Counted from the stretch's first letter, positions 7,376 to 16,096 are shown. The stretch is DNA of 64,000 nucleotides from Antarcticibacterium flavum (GCF_006159205.1 NZ_CP040812.1:2976001-3040000); one strand, 5' to 3'. Program-made: numbers and translations. Notes: generated from the sequence alone by a model not told the origin.

Positions 7376-8389
7376 ATGAAAAAAATAGCAGTAATAGGCT
7401 ACGGAGTCATTGGAAAAAGAGTGGCAGATGCCATTCATCTACAAAACGATATGAAGCTCACGGGAGTGTGCGATGTTATTAGTGATTGGCGCATTCAAAA
7501 TGCCGTAAGAAAGGAGTACAACATTTATGCGGCTACCGAAGATGCCGCTGATAAAATGAAGGCTGAAGGAATTTCAGTAAAAGGCAATATTCAGGAACTT
7601 TTAAAGAAGGTAGATTTAGTCGTGGATTGTACCCCGAAAAATATCGCTGCCCAGAATATAAAAATGTATAAAGAAATAGGAATCAAATTTATAGTTCAAG
7701 GTGGAGAAAAACACGAAACTACAGGTCACTCCTTTAGTGCCGAGAATAATTACAAATCGGCTATAAAACTAAATGCTACAAGGGTTGTTTCCTGCAACAC
7801 TACCTCTATCTTAAGAACATTGACCGCTTTAAAAAGAGCCAACTTACTCGATTATGCAAGAGGTACACTATTAAGAAGGGCAACTGATCCCTGGGAAAGC
7901 CATCTCGGTGGTATTATGAACACTATGGTTCCCGAAAAAGACATTCCGAGCCATCAAGGACCGGATGCTCAAAGTGTTGACCCTGATTTGGATGTAATAA
8001 CTACGGCAGTAAAAGTACCGGAGACTTTAAGCCATATGCACTACTGGAATGTAAAGTTGAAAAAGCAGGTGACAAAAGAAGAAGTGCTGAATGTTTTTAA
8101 AACCACCAGCCGCATTAAATTGATTCGGTACGATCAAGGCCTTGTTTCAAATAACACCATTAAGGAAATGTTTCTGGATATGGGACGACCCTGGGGCGAT
8201 ATGTATGAAGTAGCCCTTTGGGAAGATATGCTAAAAGTTGTGGGCGATGAACTGTTCTATGCCTATGTAGTAGATAATCAAGCGATTGTAATCCCTGAAA
8301 CTATCGATGCCATTAGGGCACTTACCGGAATTGAAATGGATGGAGCAAAATCTATTGCCAAAACCAATGAAAGTTTAGGAATACATTAA
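7376..8389 (+). CDS. Type II (archaeal-type) glyceraldehyde-3-phosphate dehydrogenase
   Basis: The 337-aa protein matches the archaeal-style GAPDH class rather than GapA. It has a Rossmann start ([17 protein letters not shown]), VDCTPK, and the active-site [11 protein letters not shown] with Cys140, followed by [29 protein letters not shown] and SHMHYWNV. The enzyme oxidises glyceraldehyde-3-phosphate to 1,3-bisphosphoglycerate, usually with NAD or NADP. It is sandwiched between NDH-2 and a class I aldolase, so an accessory glycolytic or gluconeogenic module is likely. Its presence in a bacterial mobile island is unusual and suggests transfer. Confidence 0.92.
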   Translation: MKKIAVIGYGVIGKRVADAIHLQNDMKLTGVCDVISDWRIQNAVRKEYNIYAATEDAADKMKAEGISVKGNIQELLKKVDLVVDCTPKNIAAQNIKMYKEIGIKFIVQGGEKHETTGHSFSAENNYKSAIKLNATRVVSCNTTSILRTLTALKRANLLDYARGTLLRRATDPWESHLGGIMNTMVPEKDIPSHQGPDAQSVDPDLDVITTAVKVPETLSHMHYWNVKLKKQVTKEEVLNVFKTTSRIKLIRYDQGLVSNNTIKEMFLDMGRPWGDMYEVALWEDMLKVVGDELFYAYVVDNQAIVIPETIDAIRALTGIEMDGAKSIAKTNESLGIH

Positions 8390-8400
8390 ATTTTATTGAA

Positions 8401-9462
8401 ATGCAAATAGATAAAAACATATCAGAGATTTTAGGAGATAAAGCATCCTTTTATTTGGAGCACACTTGTGAAAAAATAACAAAGGATGAGTTGCAAACCC
8501 CAAGCAAGCACAGTATAGACAAGGTGTTTGGTAATAGCAACAGAAATCCGCAGGTACTGCGAAGTCTTGCCCAATTGTACAATCACGGAAATCTGGCAGG
8601 CACGGGTTATTTAAGTATCCTTCCGGTCGATCAAGGCATTGAGCACAGTGCAGCCTTTTCGTTCTATAAAAACCCGGATTATTTTGACCCCGAAAATATT
8701 ATAAAACTCGCTATTGAAGCTGGCTGTAATGGTGTGGCATCCACATTTGGGGTATTGGGATTGAACGCTCGAAAATATGCACATAAAATTCCGTTCATAG
8801 TGAAAATTAACCACAATGAACTACTTACCTATCCCAATAAATATGACCAAACACTATTTGGAAAAGTAAAATCTGCGTGGGATATGGGTGCTGTTGCCGT
8901 AGGTGCTACCATTTATTTTGGGTCGGTGGAAAGTAACAGACAGCTCAAAGAAATTGCCGATGCTTTCGAAGAAGCCCACAATTTGGGAATGGCAACCATT
9001 TTATGGTGTTATACACGCAATGATGCATTTAAGACTGAAAAAGAAGACTATCACGCTGCTGCCGATTTAACAGGACAGGCCAACCATTTGGGCGTTACCA
9101 TTCAGGCAGATATCATCAAACAAAAATTACCGACCAATAATTTTGGGTTTAAAGAAATAGGATTTGGAAAATATGATGATGAAATGTATAAAAACCTTAC
9201 CACAGACCATCCCATTGACCTATGCAGGTTGCAAGTTGCCAATTGTTATATGGGTAAAATAGGATTGATTAATTCCGGTGGTGGTTCCAAAGGCGAATCA
9301 GATTTTGTCGAAGCGGTAACAACTGCTGTCATCAATAAAAGAGCTGGTGGCTCTGGTTTGATAATGGGTCGAAAAGCATTTCAAAAACCATTCGCTAAAG
9401 GGATTGAACTATTAAGATTGGTGCAAAAAGTCTATTTGGACGGTAACATTAGTATTGCATAA
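8401..9462 (+). CDS. fbaB: Class I fructose-bisphosphate aldolase (FbaB/DhnA type)
   Basis: The 353-aa length equals that of E. coli FbaB. Visible family motifs are [55 protein letters not shown], and ADIIKQK, whose first Lys (about residue 240) probably forms the Schiff base. Class I enzymes cleave or form fructose-1,6-bisphosphate without a catalytic metal, unlike the Zn-dependent class II aldolase common in bacteria. It follows the GAPDH gene by 11 nt. Together with PfkA (10562) it would make a complete upper-glycolysis step set. Confidence 0.92.
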   Translation: MQIDKNISEILGDKASFYLEHTCEKITKDELQTPSKHSIDKVFGNSNRNPQVLRSLAQLYNHGNLAGTGYLSILPVDQGIEHSAAFSFYKNPDYFDPENIIKLAIEAGCNGVASTFGVLGLNARKYAHKIPFIVKINHNELLTYPNKYDQTLFGKVKSAWDMGAVAVGATIYFGSVESNRQLKEIADAFEEAHNLGMATILWCYTRNDAFKTEKEDYHAAADLTGQANHLGVTIQADIIKQKLPTNNFGFKEIGFGKYDDEMYKNLTTDHPIDLCRLQVANCYMGKIGLINSGGGSKGESDFVEAVTTAVINKRAGGSGLIMGRKAFQKPFAKGIELLRLVQKVYLDGNISIA

Positions 9463-9476
9463 AAAAGTAAAAATCA

Positions 9477-9493
9477 CACCTTCTTAGAAGGTG
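9477..9493 (+). terminator. Short hairpin after aldolase gene
   Basis: CACCTTC (9477-9483), TTA loop, GAAGGTG (9487-9493), followed by only ACTTTTG. It could be a weak terminator or a processing hairpin between the aldolase gene and the leader of the hydrolase gene. The U-tract is poor. Confidence 0.35.
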
Positions 9494-9510
9494 ACTTTTG
9501 AAAACCCAAT

Positions 9511-9582
9511 AGGTGCAAACTGATGGACGAAAGTCATAGGTACGCAAAGTAAGCTCGAAGCATTCTTTGTGAACGTCGTGCC
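9511..9582 (+). ncRNA. Candidate structured leader RNA, c-di-GMP-I (GEMM)-like
   Basis: Three helices can be drawn by eye. P1 is GGTGC/GTGCC (9512-9516 with 9578-9582, two G-U pairs). P2 is 9520-9528 with 9533-9539, capped by a GAAA tetraloop (9529-9532) and containing bulged Gs. P3 is CGCAAAG/CTTTGTG (9543-9549 with 9565-9571). The order GCAAAC, GAAA-capped helix, ACGCAAAG matches the 5' half of the GEMM-I pattern, but the conserved 3' part is not evident and the helix is longer than usual. It lies upstream of the hydrolase and pfkA genes. Identity is tentative. Confidence 0.3.
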
Positions 9583-9627
9583 AACTTGCAAAAAAGACAG
9601 TTTGAACAAAAAAACAAAATTGTAAAA

Positions 9628-10572
9628 GTGAAAAAAAACCTAATAAAATATGGCAAAATGTTAATAGTTGTGTTGTTGATTCTATTGGGTATATTATTTC
9701 TGGTAGGCGGATATGAATATTTAAAAGTGGCACTGGCTCCGAAATACAATCCTGAAACCATGCAATTAAATTATGAAATTATAGGTTCCGGACCAACAAA
9801 ATTGGTTTTACTACACGGTTTAGCCGGCTCAAAAAACTATTGGAAAAAAGACTTAGACAGTATTGGTAAAACCCACAAATTATTATTAATAGATTTGTTA
9901 GGTTTTGGAGATTCCCCAATGCCAAATAATGATTATTCCCTTTCGGTCCAATTAAGCGCGCTTGAAAAAATAATTAAAAAAGAAGGATTCAATGATGGAA
10001 AATCCATTATTGGTGGGCATTCAATGGGAGCTATAATTTCATTGGCCTTATTGGAAAAACACCCCAATTGGTTTAAAACCGGAGTTTTTATAAGCATACC
10101 TGTTTACAAGGATGCTGATGAATTTAAGCAAAGTTTATCCACAAGTTCCTTTGTAGATCGAGTGTCAGGGAGCAAATATTCTAAATATGCTTGTATGCTC
10201 CATACCATTTTGATGACACGTCCCTTGAAACCGGATAATCTTACCGATGATGTTTTTGAAGATGCCAAAAAACATACATGGCAAAGTTATTATTATTCAC
10301 TCAATGATATAGTCCTTAAAACAGATGTATTCGCTTTAGCGAATGGCATCAAAGACAAAGAGGTACTGTTCATTCACGGAGAAAAAGACAACACGGCACC
10401 TTTAGAAAATGCCTTGAAATTATCAAGGGAATTTAAAAACGCACAAATAATTACTTCTTCTGAAGGAGACCATCAAATTTTTCTTAAAGAGACAGATTTC
10501 GTTTGGCAAACCATTCAGGATTTTAGCAATTTGGAAGAAAATTCAAAAAAAGCAGTATCACATGAACACTAA
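9628..10572 (+). CDS. Membrane-anchored alpha/beta hydrolase
   Basis: GTG 9628 is preferred as start (MKKNLIKYGKMLIVVLLILL); an upstream TTG at 9586 lies inside the candidate leader RNA, and an ATG at 9658 would remove the basic residues. A single N-terminal membrane helix is followed by an alpha/beta hydrolase fold with the oxyanion region (LLHGLAGSKNYW), the nucleophile elbow GGHSMG (Ser), HGEKDN for the acid and SEGDHQIF for the catalytic His. The substrate is unknown. It overlaps pfkA by 11 nt, so the two are translationally coupled. Confidence 0.85.
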   Translation: MKKNLIKYGKMLIVVLLILLGILFLVGGYEYLKVALAPKYNPETMQLNYEIIGSGPTKLVLLHGLAGSKNYWKKDLDSIGKTHKLLLIDLLGFGDSPMPNNDYSLSVQLSALEKIIKKEGFNDGKSIIGGHSMGAIISLALLEKHPNWFKTGVFISIPVYKDADEFKQSLSTSSFVDRVSGSKYSKYACMLHTILMTRPLKPDNLTDDVFEDAKKHTWQSYYYSLNDIVLKTDVFALANGIKDKEVLFIHGEKDNTAPLENALKLSREFKNAQIITSSEGDHQIFLKETDFVWQTIQDFSNLEENSKKAVSHEH

Positions 10573-11536
10573 TAAAATCAAACATATAGGCGTATTTACC
10601 TCTGGAGGTGACAGTCCTGGAATGAACGCAGCATTATACGCCATTGTAAAAGCTGCTGAAGTAAATGATATAAAAGTAAGTGGTTTTCGAAAAGGATATG
10701 AAGGCTTAATCGATAATGATGTAGTTCCATTAAAATCACACGAATTGCAAAAGTTTGTCCACCAAGGCGGCACTGTTCTCAAAACAGCTCGAAGCAAACG
10801 CTTTATGGAATTGGATGGACGTAAAAAAGCTTTTCAAACCTTAAGAATAAATAAGATTGATGCTCTAATTGCCATTGGTGGTGATGGCACTTTTAAGGGC
10901 CTATTGGCGTTTTCAGAAATATGCGACATCCCTTTTATTAATATTCCGGGAACTATTGATAATGATATTTCCGGCACTGACTTTACCCTTGGTTTTGATT
11001 CCGCAGTAAACACTGCCATTGAAAATATTGATAAAATAAGGGATACTGCCGAATCTCATAACCGTGTATTTATCGTTGAAGTAATGGGAAGAGATTCAGG
11101 TTACATCGCTATACATTCGGGATTGATGGTAGGTGCAGATGCCATACTAATCCCGGAGAGTGGCAAAGACTTGATGTATTTATTGGATAAGGTTAAAAAT
11201 TATGATAGCGAAGATGCTTTTTTGGTCGTGGTTTCTGAAGGCGATGAAATAGGTGCCGAACTTGTTTCATCAAAAATTAAGGAAGTCAATCCCAATGTCG
11301 ATTTACGCATAACGAAGCTTGGACACGTACAGCGAGGCGGAAATCCTTCTGCTTTAGATAGAATGTTGGGAATTAGGCTTGGCGTGGCAACTGTAAAAAC
11401 ACTTTTGCGAGAAAAAGAGAATGTAATGGTCGGGATTTTAAACAATCAATTGCACCTAACCCCTTTTAAAGACGTAGTCAAACAACACCAAGTAAATGAT
11501 GAATTGTATGAACTTTTAGAACTATTTGGAAACTAA
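10562..11536 (+). CDS. pfkA: ATP-dependent 6-phosphofructokinase
   Basis: The 324-aa length is typical of bacterial PfkA. Clear motifs are TSGGDSPGMNAALYAI (ATP site), IGGDGTFKG (GGDG, ATP-type rather than PPi-type), PGTIDNDISGTDFTLGFDSA with the catalytic TIDND, EVMGRDSGYIA, and HVQRGG. It phosphorylates fructose-6-phosphate. Its start lies inside the end of the hydrolase gene, and the next gene begins 2 nt after its stop. It completes the island's NDH-2, GAPDH, aldolase and PFK set. Confidence 0.93.
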   Translation: MNTNKIKHIGVFTSGGDSPGMNAALYAIVKAAEVNDIKVSGFRKGYEGLIDNDVVPLKSHELQKFVHQGGTVLKTARSKRFMELDGRKKAFQTLRINKIDALIAIGGDGTFKGLLAFSEICDIPFINIPGTIDNDISGTDFTLGFDSAVNTAIENIDKIRDTAESHNRVFIVEVMGRDSGYIAIHSGLMVGADAILIPESGKDLMYLLDKVKNYDSEDAFLVVVSEGDEIGAELVSSKIKEVNPNVDLRITKLGHVQRGGNPSALDRMLGIRLGVATVKTLLREKENVMVGILNNQLHLTPFKDVVKQHQVNDELYELLELFGN

Positions 11537-11538
11537 AA

Positions 11539-11910
11539 ATGAAGGAAACCTTTAAAAATATCAACCCGTTTATCCTTGGACTACTCATCAGTGTGGGCAT
11601 TGGCCTAATTCTGGGATTGGAGCGTGAATACGATAAGTTGAAGGAAGAACAAGGTTTTGCAGGTATAAGAACCTTTCCTATTGTCGCCATCATTGGTTTT
11701 ATTTTAGGAAGTCTTTTCATAACCTCAATGGCTGTTTACAATGAACCTTCAGTGGAAACGGGAATCAATACGTTTGTAGAACAGCAGCCAACAGATTTGA
11801 TTGCAATGGTTACACTTGGTAAGACAGGGTTTTTAAGTCTATTTTCTAAGAGCATCGCTGAAGGAGTAACCAATCATTCATTATTACCGGTAATGACTAT
11901 ACCTATTTAA
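11539..11910 (+). CDS. Chimera of MgtC/SapB-family N-terminus and Usp C-terminus
   Basis: Residues 1 to about 62 (FILGLLISVGIGLILGLERE, then FAGIRTFPIVAIIGFILGSL) match the start of MgtC/SapB/DUF4010 membrane proteins, with the R/E-containing G-L-E-R-E loop. From about residue 65 the sequence becomes the end of a tandem Usp: AVYNEPSVETGIN and VTLGKTGFLSLFSKSIAEGV. That part is closely similar to the last 57 or so residues of the Usp at 1192. An in-frame deletion, with its junction near 11720-11740, best explains the 123-aa product. Both parent domains are incomplete, so activity is doubtful. Confidence 0.75.
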   Translation: MKETFKNINPFILGLLISVGIGLILGLEREYDKLKEEQGFAGIRTFPIVAIIGFILGSLFITSMAVYNEPSVETGINTFVEQQPTDLIAMVTLGKTGFLSLFSKSIAEGVTNHSLLPVMTIPI

Positions 11911-11913
11911 ACA

Positions 11914-12756
11914 ATGGACAATTCAATAAACATAATAAAACATTCGGGAGATATTGTTCCTTTCAAAATTGACAAACTCAAAGATTCATTGCGACGTGCC
12001 CAAGCAAGTGAGGATGTAATTCAGCAAATAGTAACACAAATTAAGTCTGCGATTTATGAAGGGATGACTACAAAAAAAATCTACCAAATGGCATTTAAAA
12101 TGCTAAAGGGTAAATCAAGGGTAAGCGCATCAAAATACAAACTCAAGAAAGCCTTGATGGAATTAGGCCCTTCTGGTTTTCCATTTGAAAAGTTAGTGGG
12201 AAAACTATTGGCACATGAAGGTTTTGACACTAAAGTGGGAGTTATTGTGCAAGGTAATTGTGTGCAGCACGAAGTAGATGTGATAGCGCAAAAAGACAAC
12301 AACCATTTTATGATTGAGTGCAAATACCATAGTGACCAAGGACGGTTTTGCAATGTCAAGATTCCCTTGTACATCCATTCACGGTTTTTAGATGTGGAAA
12401 AACAATGGGAACATCAAAAAGGTCATGAGGCTAAACTGCATAAAGGCGGCGTTTACACCAATACACGATTTACTACTGATGCGATACAATATGGTAAATG
12501 TGTAGGATTATTATTAACAAGCTGGGATTATCCTTTGGGAAATGGTTTAAAAGATAGAATAGACAAGTCGGGGCTGCATCCATTAACAGCATTAACAATG
12601 CTTACCAAAGCCGAAAAAACAAAATTATTGGACAAAGGCATTGTACTCTGCAAAGAGCTTCACGAAACTCCTACTTTATTAAATCAAATAGGGATTGATA
12701 AAACAAGACACAAAAAGATTTTAGAAGACTCCGAAGAATTATGTAAAGTACAATGA
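11914..12756 (+). CDS. ATP-cone domain protein fused to PD-(D/E)XK nuclease-like domain
   Basis: This 280-aa cytosolic protein has an N-terminal ATP-cone (residues about 5-90; IIKHSGDIVPFKIDKLKDSL, ASKYKLKKALMELGPSG), the nucleotide-sensing domain known from ribonucleotide reductases and NrdR. It is followed by a Mrr/restriction-endonuclease-like core with EVDVIAQ and FMIECKYH, i.e. the D-x(n)-E-x-K signature, and a Trp-containing region. The gene follows a Usp-derived gene by 3 nt, as its decayed paralogue does at 2025. Nucleotide-gated nucleic-acid cleavage or binding is a hypothesis from the domains; no partner methylase is present. Confidence 0.8.
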   Translation: MDNSINIIKHSGDIVPFKIDKLKDSLRRAQASEDVIQQIVTQIKSAIYEGMTTKKIYQMAFKMLKGKSRVSASKYKLKKALMELGPSGFPFEKLVGKLLAHEGFDTKVGVIVQGNCVQHEVDVIAQKDNNHFMIECKYHSDQGRFCNVKIPLYIHSRFLDVEKQWEHQKGHEAKLHKGGVYTNTRFTTDAIQYGKCVGLLLTSWDYPLGNGLKDRIDKSGLHPLTALTMLTKAEKTKLLDKGIVLCKELHETPTLLNQIGIDKTRHKKILEDSEELCKVQ

Positions 12757-12806
12757 TTTAAAAAATTATAAAAAGTAGCCATTCATTAATCTTAAAAACA
12801 ATAAAT

Positions 12807-13061
12807 ATGAAAACGCAAACACAAAAAAATCAGAACACTTTAGATTTAGAACCTTTCTACCAAGCCTTGGAAGATGACCCAAAATTACTGGAAGAGGCTT
12901 TTGAAATAGTACTGGAAATGGTGAGTACCGACCCAAAGGTTACCAAAAAAATTGCCCATCTCATCAAAGAGGACTTTCACGGTTTATTTAAGGAAGTCGT
13001 GGCATTATCCAAACCTGAACAAGGTCAAGGCAACACTCCTTCCTGTTGTGGAGGTCACTAA
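12807..13061 (+). CDS. Small protein with CCGGH C-terminus, 84 aa
   Basis: The product is acidic and helical (LEPFYQALEDDPKLLEEAFE, DPKVTKKIAHLIKEDFHGLF) with no signal peptide, ending in SCCGGH. The two terminal cysteines and the histidine could bind metal. I do not recognise a family. It lies 50 nt after the ATP-cone gene and 15 nt before the MBL-fold gene, all on the plus strand, and is probably in the same operon. Confidence 0.65.
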   Translation: MKTQTQKNQNTLDLEPFYQALEDDPKLLEEAFEIVLEMVSTDPKVTKKIAHLIKEDFHGLFKEVVALSKPEQGQGNTPSCCGGH

Positions 13062-13076
13062 ATAAATACAAATAAG

Positions 13077-14450
13077 ATGAAAAGCAATAAAATAAACATC
13101 CACTTTCTGGGAGCAGCAGGAACAGTCACTGGCTCAAAATATCTGGTGGATACCGGAGATAAAAAAATACTGATAGACTGTGGACTTTTTCAAGGCTTAA
13201 AAGAATTGCGTCTTAAAAACTGGGAATATCTACCCGTTGAAGTTTCAGAAATTGATATGGTATTACTTACTCACGGCCATATGGATCATTCCGGGTATTT
13301 GCCAAGGCTGGTAAAACAAGGGTTTAATGGTCATATTTACGGCACAAACCCCACGTTGGATATTGCCAAAATCATTCTGAACGACAGTGCCAAAATACAG
13401 GAACAGGAAGCCGAACGTGCCAACAAAGAAGGCTATTCCAAACATAGCCCCGCAGAACCACTTTACGATTTAAAGGATGTTGAAAAAACCATTCCACATT
13501 TTAAGGGCGTTCCGCAATCTCAATGGATTCCACTGTTTGACGGCATCAAGGCTCGATTCCAATACAACGGACATATTCTGGGTGCTACCTTCATTGAATT
13601 GGAGGTACACGGAAAACGGTTTGTCTTTTCAGGAGATATAGGAAGGACCAATGATTTACTATTATATCCACCGTTAAAACCAAAAAAGGCCGATGTACTA
13701 TTCATAGAATCAACTTATGGCGGAAGGTTTCATCCCGATGAAGTGGAAGCGCTTCCACAGATTGAAAAATTGGTCAATGATACTATCAATAGAGGTGGCA
13801 GCTTATTTATTCCAAGCTTTTCGGTAGAACGTGCCCAACTTATGATGCTTATTTTCTGGAGATTACTCAAAGAGAAAAAAATACCCAAAGTACAAATGAT
13901 AATGGATAGCCCAATGGGAGCGAATGTACTAGAACTATTCCACCGCACCAGAGATTGGCATCGATTAGAAGACAATGAATGCGATGAAATGTGCTCACAC
14001 TTTACGGTCGTAAGTAGTTACCGTGAAACTATGGAGTTACGAACCGATAACAAACCAAAAATCGTCATTGCAGGAAGCGGAATGCTCACAGGAGGCAGAA
14101 TGCTCAACTATCTTGAAACCCAAGCACAAAACCCCAATAACACCTTACTTTTTGTGGGTTATCAGGCAGAAGGAACTCGCGGAAGAAAATTACTGGAAGG
14201 CGATAAGGAACTAAAAGTGTACGGAAAATGGGTGCCATTCAAAATGCTGGTAGCGGAAATTGAAGGCCTCTCGGCACACGCCGACCACGCAGAACTTATG
14301 GAGTGGATGGATAAGATAAAAAACAAGCCTGAACGGATTTTCATTGTTCACGGTGAAAAAGAAAGTGCGGAAGCATTACAAAAAGGTATCAAGGAAACCT
14401 ATGATTGGGATGCCGAAATCCCACAATTGTATAGTATTGAAAAAGTTTAA
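13077..14450 (+). CDS. MBL-fold beta-CASP RNA hydrolase
   Basis: The 457-aa protein has the metallo-beta-lactamase motifs GAAGTVTGSKYLV at the start, LLTHGHMDHSGYLPRL (zinc ligands), HILGAT and FSGDIGR, then a beta-CASP region with FIPSFSVERAQ and VIAGSGMLTGGRMLNYL, and the C-terminal RMMBL segment with LSAHADHAEL and FIVHGE. This is the CPSF/Ysh1-type RNA exonuclease family found in bacteria and archaea. It probably acts on RNA in the cytosol. It travels with Usp and ATP-cone genes here, suggesting a stress or dormancy role (inference). Confidence 0.92.
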   Translation: MKSNKINIHFLGAAGTVTGSKYLVDTGDKKILIDCGLFQGLKELRLKNWEYLPVEVSEIDMVLLTHGHMDHSGYLPRLVKQGFNGHIYGTNPTLDIAKIILNDSAKIQEQEAERANKEGYSKHSPAEPLYDLKDVEKTIPHFKGVPQSQWIPLFDGIKARFQYNGHILGATFIELEVHGKRFVFSGDIGRTNDLLLYPPLKPKKADVLFIESTYGGRFHPDEVEALPQIEKLVNDTINRGGSLFIPSFSVERAQLMMLIFWRLLKEKKIPKVQMIMDSPMGANVLELFHRTRDWHRLEDNECDEMCSHFTVVSSYRETMELRTDNKPKIVIAGSGMLTGGRMLNYLETQAQNPNNTLLFVGYQAEGTRGRKLLEGDKELKVYGKWVPFKMLVAEIEGLSAHADHAELMEWMDKIKNKPERIFIVHGEKESAEALQKGIKETYDWDAEIPQLYSIEKV

Positions 14451-14468
14451 TAGACTCAAATTAACACC

Positions 14469-15017
14469 ATGAATCGTATATTAAATAATGCAACGCGTAC
14501 CAATTGGTATGTTATCACAGGTGGTCCAAGTACTGGTAAAACGACTGTAATTGATTTATTGCAAAAACAAGGATATACTACTACAATAGAGCATGCCAGA
14601 CATTACATCGATTCTATGCGAAATGAAGGACATTCTATTGAAGAAATTAGAAATAATAAAAGAAAATTTCAATTAGGAGTTTTAGATATGCAAATTCAAC
14701 AAGAAGCTTCAATTAAAACAAAAGACATTGTTTTTTTGGATAGAGCCATTCCAGATGCTTTGGCCTATTATCAATTTTTGGAGCTAGATTATGATGAAGA
14801 ATTAATAAAGGCAATAGACAAAACCTCCTATAAAAAAATATTTATTTTAGATAGACTACCTTTTAAAAAAGACTATGCCAGAACAGAAAATGAAGATGAT
14901 CAAAAAAAAATTCACCAATTAATCATTGAGGCTTATGAAAATTTAGGTTTTCCAATTGTTTTTGTTCCCGTTCTGCCACCTATGGAACGTGTGAAATTCA
15001 TTTTAAAAAATATATAA
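14469..15017 (+). CDS. AAA_28-type P-loop NTPase / nucleoside-kinase-like protein
   Basis: The 182-aa protein carries a Walker A motif (ITGGPSTGKTTVIDLL, residues about 17-32), a short lid-like region (EEIRNNKRKFQ) and a Walker B-like strand (DIVFLDRAIPDALAYY). This resembles the AAA_28 group of small NTPases and NadR-like kinases. The substrate is unknown. It begins 18 nt after the MBL-fold gene and is the last gene of the Usp/ATP-cone/MBL block before two secreted or small proteins. Confidence 0.75.
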   Translation: MNRILNNATRTNWYVITGGPSTGKTTVIDLLQKQGYTTTIEHARHYIDSMRNEGHSIEEIRNNKRKFQLGVLDMQIQQEASIKTKDIVFLDRAIPDALAYYQFLELDYDEELIKAIDKTSYKKIFILDRLPFKKDYARTENEDDQKKIHQLIIEAYENLGFPIVFVPVLPPMERVKFILKNI

Positions 15018-15073
15018 TAATGTAAAAATTGTTTTAAAAAATGTTTAAACCTTGAAAGTAACAATTTTATTTA

Positions 15074-15775
15074 ATGAGAAAAAATCATAATATTACTATA
15101 AGTTCAATACATAAGCCTAATTTATTTTGGGTTGTGGTGCAATTCCTCTTGTTGGTTTTATTTTTATGCAGTACAACACTTAATGCTCAAACAGAAATGC
15201 TCATTGGGCAGATTTCGGACAGACTTGTAGTCCGGGAAAATTTTGATAAAAATGGTGCCTTCTTGAATAAACAAACCTTTCAAGCGGGAAAACTTGTTGA
15301 GAAGAACGGTTATTATGAACTTGAGGTAATTACTGAATTATTCGACAAAGACAAAAAACTGACCGATAAATACACTACGACGTATCGCTGTAAACCAGAT
15401 GAGGCCAGGATAATGGTAATGGCATTTCCATTTTCAAATCCGAAATCAAAGGAAACCGAAATCAATACCGCTTCAAAAAACTTTAAAGAACTGTACAATT
15501 TGGATAATCTGGAAAATATTGAACTGGAAATGAGTTTTGATTCGGGCTTGTTGAATTTCTTCGGTTCAAAAAGCATTATAAAAATTCACGACCGAAAATT
15601 GGATGAAAATAAGAACAGTATGACATCAAAAATAAATATTAAAGCCTATGCGTGGGGTGTTCCTATCAAGCAACTGCATTATTCTGTCAACGAAAAAATT
15701 AACGATAGTGGCTTATTGACCTTTCAAAAATTCACCGAAGAAGATGGCAGTTATTTTACAATGAATTACCAATAG
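15074..15775 (+). CDS. Secreted protein of unknown function (DUF3108-like size and fold)
   Basis: A signal peptide is evident: basic start, then LFWVVVQFLLLVLFLCSTTLNAQ with cleavage after about residue 38. The 195-residue mature part is beta-rich (LVVRENFDKNGAFLNKQ, YYELEVITELFDKDK, SKINIKAYAWGVPIKQLHYS) and looks like a lipocalin/DUF3108-type periplasmic protein, but no diagnostic motif is visible. It is followed 7 nt later by the small gene at 15783, so they are co-transcribed. Function unknown. Confidence 0.65.
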   Translation: MRKNHNITISSIHKPNLFWVVVQFLLLVLFLCSTTLNAQTEMLIGQISDRLVVRENFDKNGAFLNKQTFQAGKLVEKNGYYELEVITELFDKDKKLTDKYTTTYRCKPDEARIMVMAFPFSNPKSKETEINTASKNFKELYNLDNLENIELEMSFDSGLLNFFGSKSIIKIHDRKLDENKNSMTSKINIKAYAWGVPIKQLHYSVNEKINDSGLLTFQKFTEEDGSYFTMNYQ

Positions 15776-15782
15776 AAAATCA

Positions 15783-16076
15783 ATGAAAAATTTCGATACA
15801 CTTTCAGAAGCTATAAGCGATTTGCAAGCAAATGGTTATACCTATGATTTCAACTTGAAGCCTGAATGTCTGGAATGTGCTTCACTGAAAATTGAAATTC
15901 ACCCCGAAGATTTTAAAGTAGATAAAACCTATCGCTTTGAAGGAATGAGCAGTACCGATGACAACAGCGTTCTCTATGCAATTTCTGCCAAAAATGGTAT
16001 AAAGGGTCTTTTGGTAGATGCCTATGGCGTGTATGCCGAAAATATTTCGGAAGCAATGAGAAAAAAATTACGATAA
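15783..16076 (+). CDS. Small conserved cytosolic protein, 97 aa
   Basis: This is a Bacteroidota family often named phosphoribosylpyrophosphate synthetase in databases although it is far too short for that enzyme and lacks its motifs. Visible features are TLSEAISDLQANGYTYDFNL, an ECLECASLKIEIHPEDF stretch with two Cys, DDNSVLYAISA and a C-terminal LVDAYGVYAENISEAM. No function is known. It sits 20 nt before the CopB ATPase gene. Confidence 0.75.
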   Translation: MKNFDTLSEAISDLQANGYTYDFNLKPECLECASLKIEIHPEDFKVDKTYRFEGMSSTDDNSVLYAISAKNGIKGLLVDAYGVYAENISEAMRKKLR

Positions 16077-16096
16077 CTTGTTAAACAACACCAATT

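Noticed and set aside
15783..16076. Phosphoribosylpyrophosphate synthetase
   Set aside because: A common database label for this small family; at 97 aa it lacks all PRPP-synthase motifs.
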